From NCBI GenBank assembly GCA_011372105.1, contig DRTT01000009.1:1-14008 (forward strand): a stretch of DNA of 14,008 bases. Reading direction: 5' to 3'. Under the pieces are notes generated by a model. It was not told the DNA's origin, did not search any database, and was given only the letters and a program-made list of their open reading frames with translations. A program made the position numbers and the translations under genes. Below are positions 5,808 through 13,899 of the stretch, piece by piece. Positions within the stretch are counted from its first letter, which is position 1; each line of letters begins with the position of its first letter. Source of the DNA: Candidatus Aerophobota bacterium (GTDB lineage Bacteria; Aerophobota; Aerophobia; Aerophobales; B3-G15).

Positions 5808-7122
5808 GCCTCTTGTAAGAGATTTGTTAAGAGAGATTTTAAAAAGAGAGGGCTATCAGGTTAGCGTTGCAAACGATGGCGTTTCAGCTTTGAAAAAAAT
5901 TAAGGAAAATTTTTTTGATGTGGTGATAACCGATGTTAGAATGCCTAAGATGGATGGGATTTCTCTGTTAAAGAAGATAAAAGGATTGTCTCCTTCAACT
6001 TCTGTGATAGTGATTACAGCCTACGGTAGTATAGAAAACGCAGTGGAGGCAATGAAGGAGGGAGCCTGTGATTATCTTACAAAACCCATTATGCCCGATC
6101 AGGTCAAAATTGCTATTCAAAAAATTTCCCAGTATCAGAGTCTATTAAGAGAAAACAGGTATCTTAAGTCAGAGATAAATTATGTTTACAGAGAGAAGAG
6201 ATTAATAGGCGAAAGTTCTGCCATGAAAAAAGTTTATAAAATGATATCAAAAGCTGCCCCTACCAAGAGCACTGTTTTAATTTATGGAGAGACAGGGACA
6301 GGAAAAGAGCTTGTGGCAAGAGCAATTCATAATGCAAGTCCTCGCAGGGAAAGACCGTTTATAAAGGTTAACTGTGCTGCTTTGCCTGAAGAGCTTCTGG
6401 AAAGTGAACTTTTTGGCTACGAAAAGGGTGCTTTCACCGGAGCTCTGGAGAAAAAAGAGGGAAGATTTGAGCTTGCCAACACCGGGACAATTCTCCTTGA
6501 TGAGATAAGTGAAACCTCTTTTAATTTTCAGGCAAAACTTTTAAGAGTCCTTCAGGAGGAAGAATTTGAGAGAGTTGGAGGAACAAAAACAATCAAAGTG
6601 GATGTGAGGGTAATTGCAACAACCAATGTTAATCCTGTGGAGGCTGTTACCAAAGGAAAGTTGAGAGAGGACCTTTATTACAGGTTAAATGTTATTCCCA
6701 TACATCTTCCTCCTTTGAGAGAAAGAAAAGAGGATATCCCTCTTTTGGCAGATTATTTTTTAAAAAAATACAGCCGTCAAAATGGTAAGAATTTAAAAGG
6801 AATAAGTCCTGGGTGTATCAGAGCAATGAAAGCCTATGACTGGCCGGGTAATGTCCGGGAGCTTGAGAATGCCATACAAAGAGCTGTAGTTGTAAGTGAG
6901 GGAGAGTACCTCTTACCTCAGGACCTTTTTCTGGGAGTAACCTGTGAAAAAGAAGAGGTTCCACCTTCTTTTTTTGATAACCTGAGTCTTGAGGAGATGG
7001 AAAAAAAATTAATCGAGCATGTTCTTTGTAAGGTGGATGGAAACAGGACAAGAGCAGCAGAGATTCTGGGGGTGAGTGTTCGCACTGTTAGAAATAAGAT
7101 AAAAAAATACAGGCTCGGGTAG
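5773..7122 (+). CDS. NtrC-type sigma-54-dependent response regulator (FlgR/FleR/FlrC-like)
   Basis: A complete 449-residue regulator. The receiver (about 5-118) has D10-D11, phospho-acceptor D54 (VVITDVRMP), T82 and K104. The AAA+ domain (about 144-375) has Walker A GETGTGKE (172-179), GAFTGA (219-224), Walker B LLLDE (D243-E244) and an intact LREDLYYRL segment with both conserved arginines. The C-terminal Fis-type helix-turn-helix (about 420-447) ends in NRTRAAEILGVSVRTVRNKI. ATG 5773 (or ATG 5776) follows GAGGAAG (5760-5766) inside the 3' end of the kinase gene, a typical cognate pair. It should bind DNA and activate sigma-54 polymerase when phosphorylated. Nearby targets are the promoters at 1424 and 7189. 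It resembles the left-edge activator closely, but with the key residues kept. Confidence 0.94.
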   Translation: MMVESILVVDDEPLVRDLLREILKREGYQVSVANDGVSALKKIKENFFDVVITDVRMPKMDGISLLKKIKGLSPSTSVIVITAYGSIENAVEAMKEGACDYLTKPIMPDQVKIAIQKISQYQSLLRENRYLKSEINYVYREKRLIGESSAMKKVYKMISKAAPTKSTVLIYGETGTGKELVARAIHNASPRRERPFIKVNCAALPEELLESELFGYEKGAFTGALEKKEGRFELANTGTILLDEISETSFNFQAKLLRVLQEEEFERVGGTKTIKVDVRVIATTNVNPVEAVTKGKLREDLYYRLNVIPIHLPPLRERKEDIPLLADYFLKKYSRQNGKNLKGISPGCIRAMKAYDWPGNVRELENAIQRAVVVSEGEYLLPQDLFLGVTCEKEEVPPSFFDNLSLEEMEKKLIEHVLCKVDGNRTRAAEILGVSVRTVRNKIKKYRLG

Positions 7123-7134
7123 GAAAATATTTCC
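7122..7134. promoter_or_regulatory. Candidate activator site: GGAAA-ATA-TTTCC before the flgB promoter
   Basis: An imperfect 13-bp palindrome beginning in the stop codon of the regulator gene and centred about 60 bp upstream of the -24 element at 7190. It resembles the GGGAA/TTCCC pair at a similar distance before the other sigma-54 promoter. There is no T-run, so it does not look like a terminator. Function is inferred. Confidence 0.2.
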
Positions 7135-7188
7135 CTTATGAGGATAGAAGTTTTCAGAAAAAAAGAGGTTTCTCATCTTACAAGAAGT

Positions 7189-7204
7189 TGGTAAAAATTT
7201 TGCA
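7189..7204 (+). promoter_or_regulatory. Sigma-54 (-24/-12) promoter of the flgB operon
   Basis: The sequence TGGTAAAAATTTTGCA has GG at 7190-7191 and GC at 7202-7203 with exactly ten bases between, plus the TTTGCA block. The -24 block deviates from TGGCA by one base. It lies in the 103-bp gap between the NtrC-type regulator and flgB. Predicted transcription start is near 7215, only about 11 nt before ATG 7226, so the AAGGGTG ribosome binding site (7214-7220) would sit at the extreme 5' end of the mRNA. Confidence 0.82.
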
Positions 7205-7225
7205 TCCATTTTTAAGGGTGAAAAA

Positions 7226-7591
7226 ATGAGCTGGATAAACGATACAACATACATCTTGCTCAAAAAAATGCTTGATGTGTGTGCTCTCAGGCACAGGGTT
7301 ATTGCCAATAACATTGCTAATGTGGATACTCCTGGATTTAAAAGCAGAAGAGTTGTTTTTGAGGAAAAGTTGAGAAGTCTTTTAAGGAGGAATATTGATG
7401 GCAAAAAATTAAAAAGTTTAACTCCTACTATTTATGTTGATACCTCTCAAGTCATGCGTGAGGATTTTAATAATGTGGATATAGAAAAGGAAATGGTAAG
7501 GCTTAGCATGAATGCTCTTAGGTATGATCTCTATGTTCAACTTTTAAGTGGAAAGCTTGAAAGAATAAAAGAGGCTATAAAAGGAAGATAA
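7226..7591 (+). CDS. flgB: Flagellar basal-body proximal rod protein FlgB
   Basis: A 121-residue protein, slightly short for the family. It carries the rod-protein signature at residues about 20-36 (HRVIANNIANVDTPGFKSRR) and the C-terminal helix typical of rod proteins (VDIEKEMVRLSMNALRYDLYVQLL). FlgB is exported by the flagellar type III apparatus and forms part of the proximal rod on top of the MS ring, next to FliE and FlgC. It has no cleaved signal peptide, as expected. ATG 7226 follows AAGGGTG. It is the first gene of the structural operon, with its own sigma-54 promoter. Confidence 0.97.
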   Translation: MSWINDTTYILLKKMLDVCALRHRVIANNIANVDTPGFKSRRVVFEEKLRSLLRRNIDGKKLKSLTPTIYVDTSQVMREDFNNVDIEKEMVRLSMNALRYDLYVQLLSGKLERIKEAIKGR

Positions 7592-7605
7592 AAAAGAGGG
7601 ATAAA

Positions 7606-8019
7606 ATGGGTTACTTTTCACTTTTTTCCGCCATGAGAATAAGTGCTTCAGGGATGAGTGCAGAGAGAATCCGAATGAATGTCATTGCAGGTAATATTGC
7701 CAATGCAAATGTTACAAGAACTGCTCAGGGAGGACCTTACAGAAGAAAAGAGGTAGTCTTTTCCACAGTTTTGGATCAGGAAATGGATGGAGGAGTAAAA
7801 GTTGCAGGAATATTTCCCGACCCCTCTCCCTTTAAGATGATTTATGAGCCTTCTCATCCTGACGCTGATGAGAGAGGATATGTGGCTATGCCTAATGTGG
7901 ATGTGGTGGTGGAGATGATTGACATGATTTCTTCTGCCAGAGCCTATGAAGCAAACCTTACCGCTTTTAAGTCAGCTTTGAATATGGCTCGCAAAGCTCT
8001 TGAAATCGGGAGGAGATAA
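7606..8019 (+). CDS. flgC: Flagellar basal-body rod protein FlgC
   Basis: A 137-residue protein of normal length. The N-terminal rod motif (residues 8-32: MRISASGMSAERIRMNVIAGN followed by IANAN), the YRRKEVVF strand, the conserved DPSPFKMIYEPSHPDADERGYV stretch (about 66-88) and a C-terminal helix with SSARAYEANLTAFKSA identify FlgC. It is a second proximal-rod subunit exported by the type III system. The ATG start follows AAGAGGGA at good spacing, 14 nt after flgB; the stop lies 2 nt before fliE. Confidence 0.97.
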   Translation: MGYFSLFSAMRISASGMSAERIRMNVIAGNIANANVTRTAQGGPYRRKEVVFSTVLDQEMDGGVKVAGIFPDPSPFKMIYEPSHPDADERGYVAMPNVDVVVEMIDMISSARAYEANLTAFKSALNMARKALEIGRR

Positions 8020-8021
8020 TA

Positions 8022-8324
8022 ATGGGAAAAGAGCCAATTCAACCTTTTTCCAGTATAATTAAAACAGAACCCGGGTTCAAGATAGAAGGGAGCAAAAAGG
8101 GGAATTTTTCTTTCCAGAAGATTTTGAGTGATTTAATTGAGAAGGTAAGTGATTTAGAAAAGAACGCCGATGAGTCCATTAAGAGGTTAATTACAGGAGA
8201 AGTGGAAAACATTCATCAGGTAATGATAGCTGCAGAGGAGGCAAATCTTGCGTTTCAGTTGATGATGGAGATAAGGAATAAACTTGTGGAAGCTTACAAA
8301 GAAATAATGAGGATGCAAATTTAA
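8022..8324 (+). CDS. fliE: Flagellar hook-basal body adaptor protein FliE
   Basis: A 100-residue protein of typical size. The family's C-terminal half is clear: an ISDLIEKV-like helix, then ENIHQVMIAAEEANLAFQLMMEIRNKLVEAYKEIMRMQI split over about residues 66-100. FliE joins the FliF MS ring to the FlgB/FlgC rod and is the first rod-type export substrate. The AGGAG site (8011-8015) at the end of flgC serves ATG 8022. Its place between flgC and fliF is the usual one. Confidence 0.96.
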   Translation: MGKEPIQPFSSIIKTEPGFKIEGSKKGNFSFQKILSDLIEKVSDLEKNADESIKRLITGEVENIHQVMIAAEEANLAFQLMMEIRNKLVEAYKEIMRMQI

Positions 8325-8338
8325 AGTAAAAATTTAAA

Positions 8339-9895
8339 ATGGATTTTCTGAGTCAGGTTTTAAAACAGATTAAAACAATCTGGCAAAGATTTGAAGTAAA
8401 GCAAAAGATAGCATTTGTTCTGAGCTTTGTAATTTTCTTGGCAGCACTCTGTATATTTGTTGGTTGGGCAACTCGCCCTGATTATTCACTGCTTTACTCT
8501 GATCTTTCTCTTGAGGATGCAGGACAAATAGTCAAAAAGTTAAAAGAGAAGAATATTCCCTATAAGATAAAGGAAAATGGAACTGCTATATTTGTTCCTG
8601 CTTCTTATGTGCATGAGGTTCGTCTTGACCTTGCGATGGAGGGCATACCAAGTGGAGGGGGGGTGGGGTTTGAGATATTTGACAATACAGGGCTTATAGG
8701 AATGACAAACTTTATGGAGAAAGTGAATTATCAGAGAGCTTTACAGGGAGAGCTTGCTCGAACAATAGAGAGTCTTGACGAGGTATTAAGAGCGAGAGTT
8801 CATCTTGTTTTGCCAGAAAAATCACCTTTTATAGGAGAGAAGTCTTCTCCGCGGGCTTCGGTAGTTCTCAAATTAAAACAGGGAGTAAGACTCAGAAAGG
8901 ATCAGGTGATGGGTATTGCAAAGCTTATTGCAGGAAGTGTGGAAAATATGCAGCTCCAGGATGTTTCCATTATAGACCAGAGAGGGGAAATACTTTTTGG
9001 AGGAGAGGAGGTTACCTCTCCTTTTTATCTTACTGCAAATCAACTTGATTTAAAAAGGCAGATAGAGGCCTATCTTGCGAGCAAAGTTGAAAGCCTTCTT
9101 TCCTCTGTGGTGGGTCCAGGGAAGGCTGTTGTTAGAGTTGATGCCAGGTTAAATTTTGACAGGATAACAAGGACACAGGAATATTACGACCCTGAGAGCA
9201 GGGTTGTAAGAAGTGAGACAAGAAGAGAGGAAAGTTCTGAAAACAAAGGAGAAGTTCTTGGAGGAGCTCCGGGAGTAAAAACTAACATGGGGCAGGGAAA
9301 TTTACTTACAGCAAATATTCCAGGGAAAGAAACAAAAGAGGAGAGCACTGTTGAATATGCGATAGGTAAAACCGTGGAACAAATAGTAAAAGGTGCAGGA
9401 AATATTGAGAGAATTTCAGTTGCAGTTGCAGTTGATGGAACCTACAAAATTGGAAATGACGGGAAGAAAGAGTACATTCCCCGGAGCAAGCAAGAGATGG
9501 AAAATCTCACTTCTATGGTTAAACAAGCTGTTGGTTATGATGAATCCCGGGGTGATAAAATTATCGTGACTAATGTTCCCTTTGATACCTCTGCAAAAGA
9601 GGAGGAACTTCAGGAAGGATTCTCTCTTGTAGAAATTTTACCGGGTCTTTCCCGGTACCTAATCATTATTGCAGTTATTCTTTTTCTCTTTTTCTCCTTA
9701 CGCTCAATTATAAGGCTTTTGTCTGCGGGGCTGGAAAAAGGCGAAGGAATTCCTTCTGTGGGGACAAAAGAGGGGATTTTGCCTTTTGAGAGCGAGGGTT
9801 TTTTAAGAGAGCGTGTCTTTAAATTAGCAGAAACCGAACCTCAAAAATTAGCACAAATAATAAAAATATGGATTACAAACCATGAAAGAGGCTGA
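8339..9895 (+). CDS. fliF: Flagellar MS-ring protein FliF
   Basis: A 518-residue inner-membrane ring protein. Two membrane segments (about 24-44 and 438-457) flank the periplasmic ring-building domains: YscJ/FliF motifs at about 46-215 (PDYSLLYSDLS; RVHLVLPEKSPF) and a second ring domain to about 415 with TVEYAIGKTVEQIV. The cytosolic tail ends in a FliG-binding helix, ETEPQKLAQIIKIWITNH (498-515). It forms the MS-ring base that houses the export gate and carries the rotor. No convincing Shine-Dalgarno precedes ATG 8339; the upstream bases are AAAGTAAAAATTTAAA. The 3' end overlaps fliG by 14 nt, so FliF and FliG are probably translationally coupled. Confidence 0.97.
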   Translation: MDFLSQVLKQIKTIWQRFEVKQKIAFVLSFVIFLAALCIFVGWATRPDYSLLYSDLSLEDAGQIVKKLKEKNIPYKIKENGTAIFVPASYVHEVRLDLAMEGIPSGGGVGFEIFDNTGLIGMTNFMEKVNYQRALQGELARTIESLDEVLRARVHLVLPEKSPFIGEKSSPRASVVLKLKQGVRLRKDQVMGIAKLIAGSVENMQLQDVSIIDQRGEILFGGEEVTSPFYLTANQLDLKRQIEAYLASKVESLLSSVVGPGKAVVRVDARLNFDRITRTQEYYDPESRVVRSETRREESSENKGEVLGGAPGVKTNMGQGNLLTANIPGKETKEESTVEYAIGKTVEQIVKGAGNIERISVAVAVDGTYKIGNDGKKEYIPRSKQEMENLTSMVKQAVGYDESRGDKIIVTNVPFDTSAKEEELQEGFSLVEILPGLSRYLIIIAVILFLFFSLRSIIRLLSAGLEKGEGIPSVGTKEGILPFESEGFLRERVFKLAETEPQKLAQIIKIWITNHERG

Positions 9896-10904
9896 GAAAA
9901 ATTTAACAGGAAGACAAAAAGCGGCAATACTTTTAATAAGTCTTGAAAAAGAAAGAGCTGCAAAGGTGCTGCAGAATTTAAGCGAAGAGGAAATAAAACT
10001 TTTAGCAGAAGAGATAGAAAAGTGGGAAAGTGTTCCTCCTCAAATTGTAAAGGAGGTTTGGGAGGAGGCTTATAAATTAAGCCTCACCTCAAGTTATGTT
10101 AGCCAAGGGGGCAAAGAGTATGCTCGGGAGATACTGGCAAGGGCTCTTGGTGATCATAAAGCTTTAAGTGTTGCAGAGAATTTTCAAGAAGATATGGAAA
10201 AAGGGGAAGCTTTCTTTGATTTTCTGGAGAAAGTTGATCCGCAGCAACTTGTAAATATTGTTAAGTCTGAACATCCCCAAACTATTGCTCTTATTCTCTC
10301 TCATTTAAATCCATCAAAGGCTTCTTTTGTCCTTTCCTCTCTTCCTCAAGACCTCCAGGTAGAGGTTGCCATGAGGATTATTAGAATAGGAGAGATATCA
10401 CCTGATGTTTTGAGAGATATAGACAGGGCTTTAAGGAGAGAATTTTCTTCTGTTTCTTACGAAACCAAATTCCAGACAACAGGAGGAACAAGAGCTGTAG
10501 CTGAGATTCTTAATTTAATGGAGAGAGAAAAGCAGGAGGTTATTTTACAGGCTCTGGAGAAGAAAAATACAGAGATTGCACAGGAGGTAAAGCAAATGAT
10601 GTTTGTATTTGAGGATATTCTTTCAGTTGATGACCGGTCCATTCAGAGAGCTCTAAGAGAGATAGATACAAAAGACCTTACTTTAGCTTTAAAGGGAGCA
10701 AGTAAAGAGTTAAGAGAAAAATTTTTCAAGAACATGTCCTCTCGCGCAGCAGCTACCATAAAAGAGGAAATGGAGCTTATGGGTCCTGTAAGGATGAAGG
10801 AAGTGGAAAAAGTTCAGCAAAAAATTGCAAACATATTCAGAGAACTTGGAGAGAAAGGAGAGATACTGATTGCGGCAAGAGGAGAGGAGGAGTTAATTGT
10901 TTAA
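9882..10904 (+). CDS. fliG: Flagellar motor switch protein FliG
   Basis: A 340-residue protein, standard length. The N-terminal FliF-binding domain begins LTGRQKAAILLISL. The middle domain has the EHPQ motif (130-133, in SEHPQTIALILSHL). The C-terminal domain has the charged torque helix (about 243-270, FEDILSVDDRSIQRALREID) and the EMELMGPVRMKEVE signature (296-309). FliG sits on the cytoplasmic face of the MS ring and meets the stator to produce torque and switching with FliM/FliN. ATG 9882 lies within the end of fliF with no good ribosome binding site, consistent with coupling. It overlaps the fliH start by 8 nt. Confidence 0.97.
   Translation: MKEAEKNLTGRQKAAILLISLEKERAAKVLQNLSEEEIKLLAEEIEKWESVPPQIVKEVWEEAYKLSLTSSYVSQGGKEYAREILARALGDHKALSVAENFQEDMEKGEAFFDFLEKVDPQQLVNIVKSEHPQTIALILSHLNPSKASFVLSSLPQDLQVEVAMRIIRIGEISPDVLRDIDRALRREFSSVSYETKFQTTGGTRAVAEILNLMEREKQEVILQALEKKNTEIAQEVKQMMFVFEDILSVDDRSIQRALREIDTKDLTLALKGASKELREKFFKNMSSRAAATIKEEMELMGPVRMKEVEKVQQKIANIFRELGEKGEILIAARGEEELIV
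10885..10890 (+). promoter_or_regulatory. Perfect Shine-Dalgarno AGGAGG for the TTG start of fliH
   Basis: AGGAGG lies six bases before TTG 10897 and within the last codons of fliG. It decides the unusual start codon, and no ATG is available in frame until codon 46, which is too far in. Confidence 0.75.
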
Positions 10905-11538
10905 AATAAGATTACCCTTTCCCTTAAAAAATATTTACAGGGTAAATGGAAGTGTGGAGAAGCTAAAAGAAAAATTTGATTTAAAACATAATTCAGGCGA
11001 AAATTTAGTTTCTGCGAAGAGTAGGATGGTGGACGATGTAGAAAAGGTGAAGGCCACTTTTTACAGGAAAGGATTTGAGGAAGGGAAGAGAAAGGCAGAA
11101 AGCTCTGTTCTTGCTTTAAAGGAAATGTTTAAAGAAGCAATTGAGAAGCTGAAAATAGAAAAGCAAAATTTTATTGAAGAAAGTGAAAGAGAGCTTGTGG
11201 AAATGGCACTTGCTATAGCAAAAAAAATTATAAGAAGGGAGGTAAGTGTTGATAGAGAAATTGTCAAAAAGATAGCAAGAGAAGCTCTCAGAAGAGTTAT
11301 GAATTCTCCCACACGAAAAATAATTGTAAGGATTAACCCTCGAGACTGGGAAGCTCTTACAGAGATGGACAAGGATTTTCTCTTATCTGAACTTTCAGAA
11401 AGCGAGGTGATAATAGAAAAAGATGAAAGTATTCAATCAGGTGGGTGTATAGTGGAAACCGAAGGGCAGATGATAAATGCCAGTATAGAAAATCAAATTG
11501 AGGAGATAAGTAGAGCCTTAATGGAGGAAGGGGAATGA
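10897..11538 (+). CDS. fliH: Flagellar assembly protein FliH (export ATPase regulator)
   Basis: A 213-residue protein of normal size, starting at TTG 10897 behind a perfect AGGAGG. The first 45 residues are variable. A helical stretch with GFEEGKRKAE and a long coil follow (about 55-110), then the conserved C-terminal domain (about 115-205) with ALAIAKKIIRREV, KIIVRINPRDWEAL and QSGGCIVETEGQMINASIENQ. FliH dimers form the stalk-like partner of the FliI ATPase, resembling the b and delta subunits of F/V ATPases, and link it to the C-ring. It overlaps fliG by 8 nt and fliI by 4 nt (ATGA), so the three genes are likely coupled. Confidence 0.94.
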   Translation: MFKIRLPFPLKNIYRVNGSVEKLKEKFDLKHNSGENLVSAKSRMVDDVEKVKATFYRKGFEEGKRKAESSVLALKEMFKEAIEKLKIEKQNFIEESERELVEMALAIAKKIIRREVSVDREIVKKIAREALRRVMNSPTRKIIVRINPRDWEALTEMDKDFLLSELSESEVIIEKDESIQSGGCIVETEGQMINASIENQIEEISRALMEEGE

Positions 11539-12854
11539 GTATTTTCTCTCCTTACTTTCGCATCATAGAGAAGGTGGACCCTATAAGTTCAGAGGGAAGG
11601 GTTATCAAAGTTGTTGGTTCTGTGATTGAGTCCCAGGGTCCCTCTGCTTCTTTAGGTGAGCTTTGTTATATTTATCCTTTAAAAGGTAAAAGAAGGATAA
11701 AAGCAGAGGTGGTTGGCTTCAGAGAAGAAAAGCTTCTTTTAATGCCAATAGAAGAGATTCAGGGAATAAGTGGGGGCAGTATAGTGAAAACAACAGGTCA
11801 GCCTCTGAGGGTTAAGGTGGGTGAGAAGCTTCTTGGGAGAGTTATAAATGGTCTTGGTCAGCCCATTGACAGAAAAGGTCCAATTATCTCAGAGGAAGAA
11901 AGGCCTGTTCACCAGCTTCCTCCCTCACCCCTTGAGAGAAGCCAGATAAAAGAGCCTCTTGGAACAGGGATAAGAGCTATAGACGGGCTTATAACTATTG
12001 GGAAAGGACAGAGAATAGGGATATTTGCCGGAAGTGGAGTGGGTAAGAGTTTTCTCCTTGGGAGAATTGCTCGTTTTTCCCAGGCTGATGTTAATGTAAT
12101 TGCCCTTATAGGAGAACGGGGGAGAGAAGTACAAGAATTCTTAGATAAAATTTTAGGGAAAGAGGGATTAGAAAAATCAGTGGTGGTAGCTGTTACCTCA
12201 GATCAGCCTGCTCTTCTGAGAGTTAAAGGAGCTTTTGTAGCTACTACCATAGCTGAGTATTTCAGAGACAGGGGACTTCATGTTCTTTTAATGATGGATT
12301 CTGTCACCCGTTTTGCCATGGCTCAGAGAGAAATAGGAATTGCCGTAGGAGAGCCTCCTGCGACAAAAGCCTATCCTCCTTCTGTTTATTCTCTTTTACC
12401 AAGACTTCTGGAAAGGGCAGGTTCCTTTCTTAAAGGTAGTATTACAGGTTTATATACAGTTTTGGTTGAATCCGATGATATGGATGAACCTGTGGCAGAT
12501 GCTGTGAGGTCAATTCTTGATGGACATATTGTTCTTTCAAGAGAACTTGCCTCTAAGGGGCATTATCCAGCTATAGATGTTTTGCAGAGTATAAGCAGAT
12601 TAATGGTTGATGTAACTTCAAAGGAGCACAGAGAAGCTGCCGGTAAGCTGAGAAAGGTTTTAGCTGTATACAGGGAAGCAGAGGACCTTATAAATATTGG
12701 TGCCTATGTTAAAGGCAGTAATAAGGATATTGATTATGCTCTGCAATACATTGAGAAGGTAAATTCTTATTTAAGACAGGATCTTGAAGAATTTACCCCT
12801 TATGAGGAAGGGGTATCCAGACTTATTGAGATGTTTAATAGAGAAAAATTATGA
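11535..12854 (+). CDS. fliI: Flagellum-specific export ATPase FliI
   Basis: A 439-residue ATPase of standard length related to the F1 beta subunit. Walker A AGSGVGKS (165-172, K171), the catalytic Glu in GERGREV (E194) and Walker B LLMMDSVTRFA (D255) are intact. The family blocks GEPPATKAYPPSVYSLLPRL (272-291) and DDMDEPVADAVRSILDGHIVLSR (314-336) are present. It hexamerises below the export gate and uses ATP to unload substrates from chaperones, together with FliH and FliJ. ATG 11535 sits in the ATGA overlap with fliH after GGAAGGGG; its own stop overlaps fliJ by 4 nt in the same way. Confidence 0.97.
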   Translation: MSIFSPYFRIIEKVDPISSEGRVIKVVGSVIESQGPSASLGELCYIYPLKGKRRIKAEVVGFREEKLLLMPIEEIQGISGGSIVKTTGQPLRVKVGEKLLGRVINGLGQPIDRKGPIISEEERPVHQLPPSPLERSQIKEPLGTGIRAIDGLITIGKGQRIGIFAGSGVGKSFLLGRIARFSQADVNVIALIGERGREVQEFLDKILGKEGLEKSVVVAVTSDQPALLRVKGAFVATTIAEYFRDRGLHVLLMMDSVTRFAMAQREIGIAVGEPPATKAYPPSVYSLLPRLLERAGSFLKGSITGLYTVLVESDDMDEPVADAVRSILDGHIVLSRELASKGHYPAIDVLQSISRLMVDVTSKEHREAAGKLRKVLAVYREAEDLINIGAYVKGSNKDIDYALQYIEKVNSYLRQDLEEFTPYEEGVSRLIEMFNREKL

Positions 12855-13318
12855 AAAAGTTTTCTTTTTCGCTTCAGTTTCTTCTTGATAAAAAAGAAAA
12901 GGAAGAGGATCTTTTGAAAAGGAAAATTGCAGAACTTATTAAAAGGGAAGAAAAGGAAAAAAGAGAGCTTGAAGAGATGGAGCAAAAAATGGCTTTCTGT
13001 CAGAAGAAATTGCAGGAAAAGATGTGCCAGAGGGTTAAAATACCACTTGTTATTCTTTATTACTCTTATTTTGAAAAGTTAAAAGACCAGATTGAAAGAA
13101 AAAGGGAGGCTATTCAAGGGATCTTAAGGGAAAGAAAAGAAATAGACAAGGCGCTGATGCAAGTTTCCCGGGAAAAAAAACTTCTTGAGAAAATGAAAGA
13201 TAAAAAGTGGAAAGAATTTGTGAAGCTGAGAAACAAACTCGAGCAAAAACTCATTGATGAGAGCGCAGTTGCAAGATTCTATCAAAAAATAAAAAACGGC
13301 CTCTTTCAAGTTATATGA
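12851..13318 (+). CDS. fliJ: Flagellar export protein FliJ
   Basis: A 155-residue protein that is almost entirely an antiparallel coiled coil. It opens with the family's FSFSLQFLLDKKEKEED pattern and has a short turn region near residues 60-75 (KIPLVILYYSYFEKLKDQI). FliJ resembles the gamma/central stalk subunit of rotary ATPases, inserts in the FliI ring and contacts FlhA. Sequence conservation is always low, so the call leans on the N-terminal pattern, length and position after fliI. It overlaps fliI by 4 nt (ATGA) and the next gene by 4 nt. Confidence 0.88.
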   Translation: MKKFSFSLQFLLDKKEKEEDLLKRKIAELIKREEKEKRELEEMEQKMAFCQKKLQEKMCQRVKIPLVILYYSYFEKLKDQIERKREAIQGILRERKEIDKALMQVSREKKLLEKMKDKKWKEFVKLRNKLEQKLIDESAVARFYQKIKNGLFQVI

Positions 13319-13899
13319 AGAAAGTAGCCTTTATCTTTTTACTTTTTTTACTTTTTACAGGTCTTTTACTCTTTAAGAAGGGTCTTCTTACGCAAGATAG
13401 AATTAATTATCTAAGAGAAAGGATTTTGCATTTCAGGGAGGGTTCCCAGAAAGAAAATTTCTCTCAGGAAGGCATCAAGGTTTCAGAGGAAGAAAAAATG
13501 ATAACGCAGATTCTTGAGGAGCTTGAAAAGGAAAGGGAAAACATTTTTAAAGAAAAGGAGAGAATAAACAAGCTGGAAGAACGTTTAAAACTTCAGGAGA
13601 AAGAACTTAAGGAAAAGGCAAATGAGCTTTCTTTGCTGAGAAAGGAAATCCAGGACTATTTGAAAAAAGGTGAAGCTGAGAGAATGGCTAAAATAAAGTG
13701 GCTTGCTCAGGTTTATGAACAGATGAGAGTAGAGGAGGTTGCGCCAATTATTCAAAATCTGGAGGATGAACTAATTATTGAAGTTCTGTCCCAGATGGAT
13801 GAGCGTCAGGTGGCAAAGATTCTGGGAGCGATGGATGTTAAAAAGGCGGCAGAGCTTGCCCAGAAAATAGGAGAAAAAATGCCGGGTGAGAAAAAATGA
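13315..13899 (+). CDS. YlxF/MotE-family membrane-anchored coiled-coil protein with MgtE_N-like domain
   Basis: A 194-residue protein: an N-terminal membrane segment (about 4-20), a long charged coiled coil (about 55-125), then a compact C-terminal helical domain (about 135-188, QVYEQMRVEEVAPIIQNL, then LSQMDERQVAKILGAMD). That pattern resembles the MgtE intracellular N domain, which shares its fold with the FliG N/middle domains. Bacillus ylxF occupies the same place between fliJ and fliK. In rhizobia the MotE protein of this family is reported to be a chaperone for periplasmic MotC. The role here (export, stator or rotor interface) is not settled by sequence. It starts in an ATGA overlap with fliJ without a clear ribosome binding site and ends in an ATGA overlap with the next gene. 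Confidence 0.8.
   Translation: MKKVAFIFLLFLLFTGLLLFKKGLLTQDRINYLRERILHFREGSQKENFSQEGIKVSEEEKMITQILEELEKERENIFKEKERINKLEERLKLQEKELKEKANELSLLRKEIQDYLKKGEAERMAKIKWLAQVYEQMRVEEVAPIIQNLEDELIIEVLSQMDERQVAKILGAMDVKKAAELAQKIGEKMPGEKK

Noticed and set aside
7009..7404. 131-codon - strand open frame across the regulator-flgB gap
   Set aside because: It would cross the sigma-54 promoter and be antisense to the regulator C-terminus and flgB. The product has no domain-like features.
8653..8668. G-rich run in fliF as a frameshift-prone or G-quadruplex site
   Set aside because: It encodes the conserved Gly-rich SGGGVGFE segment of FliF, and the frame is intact on both sides.
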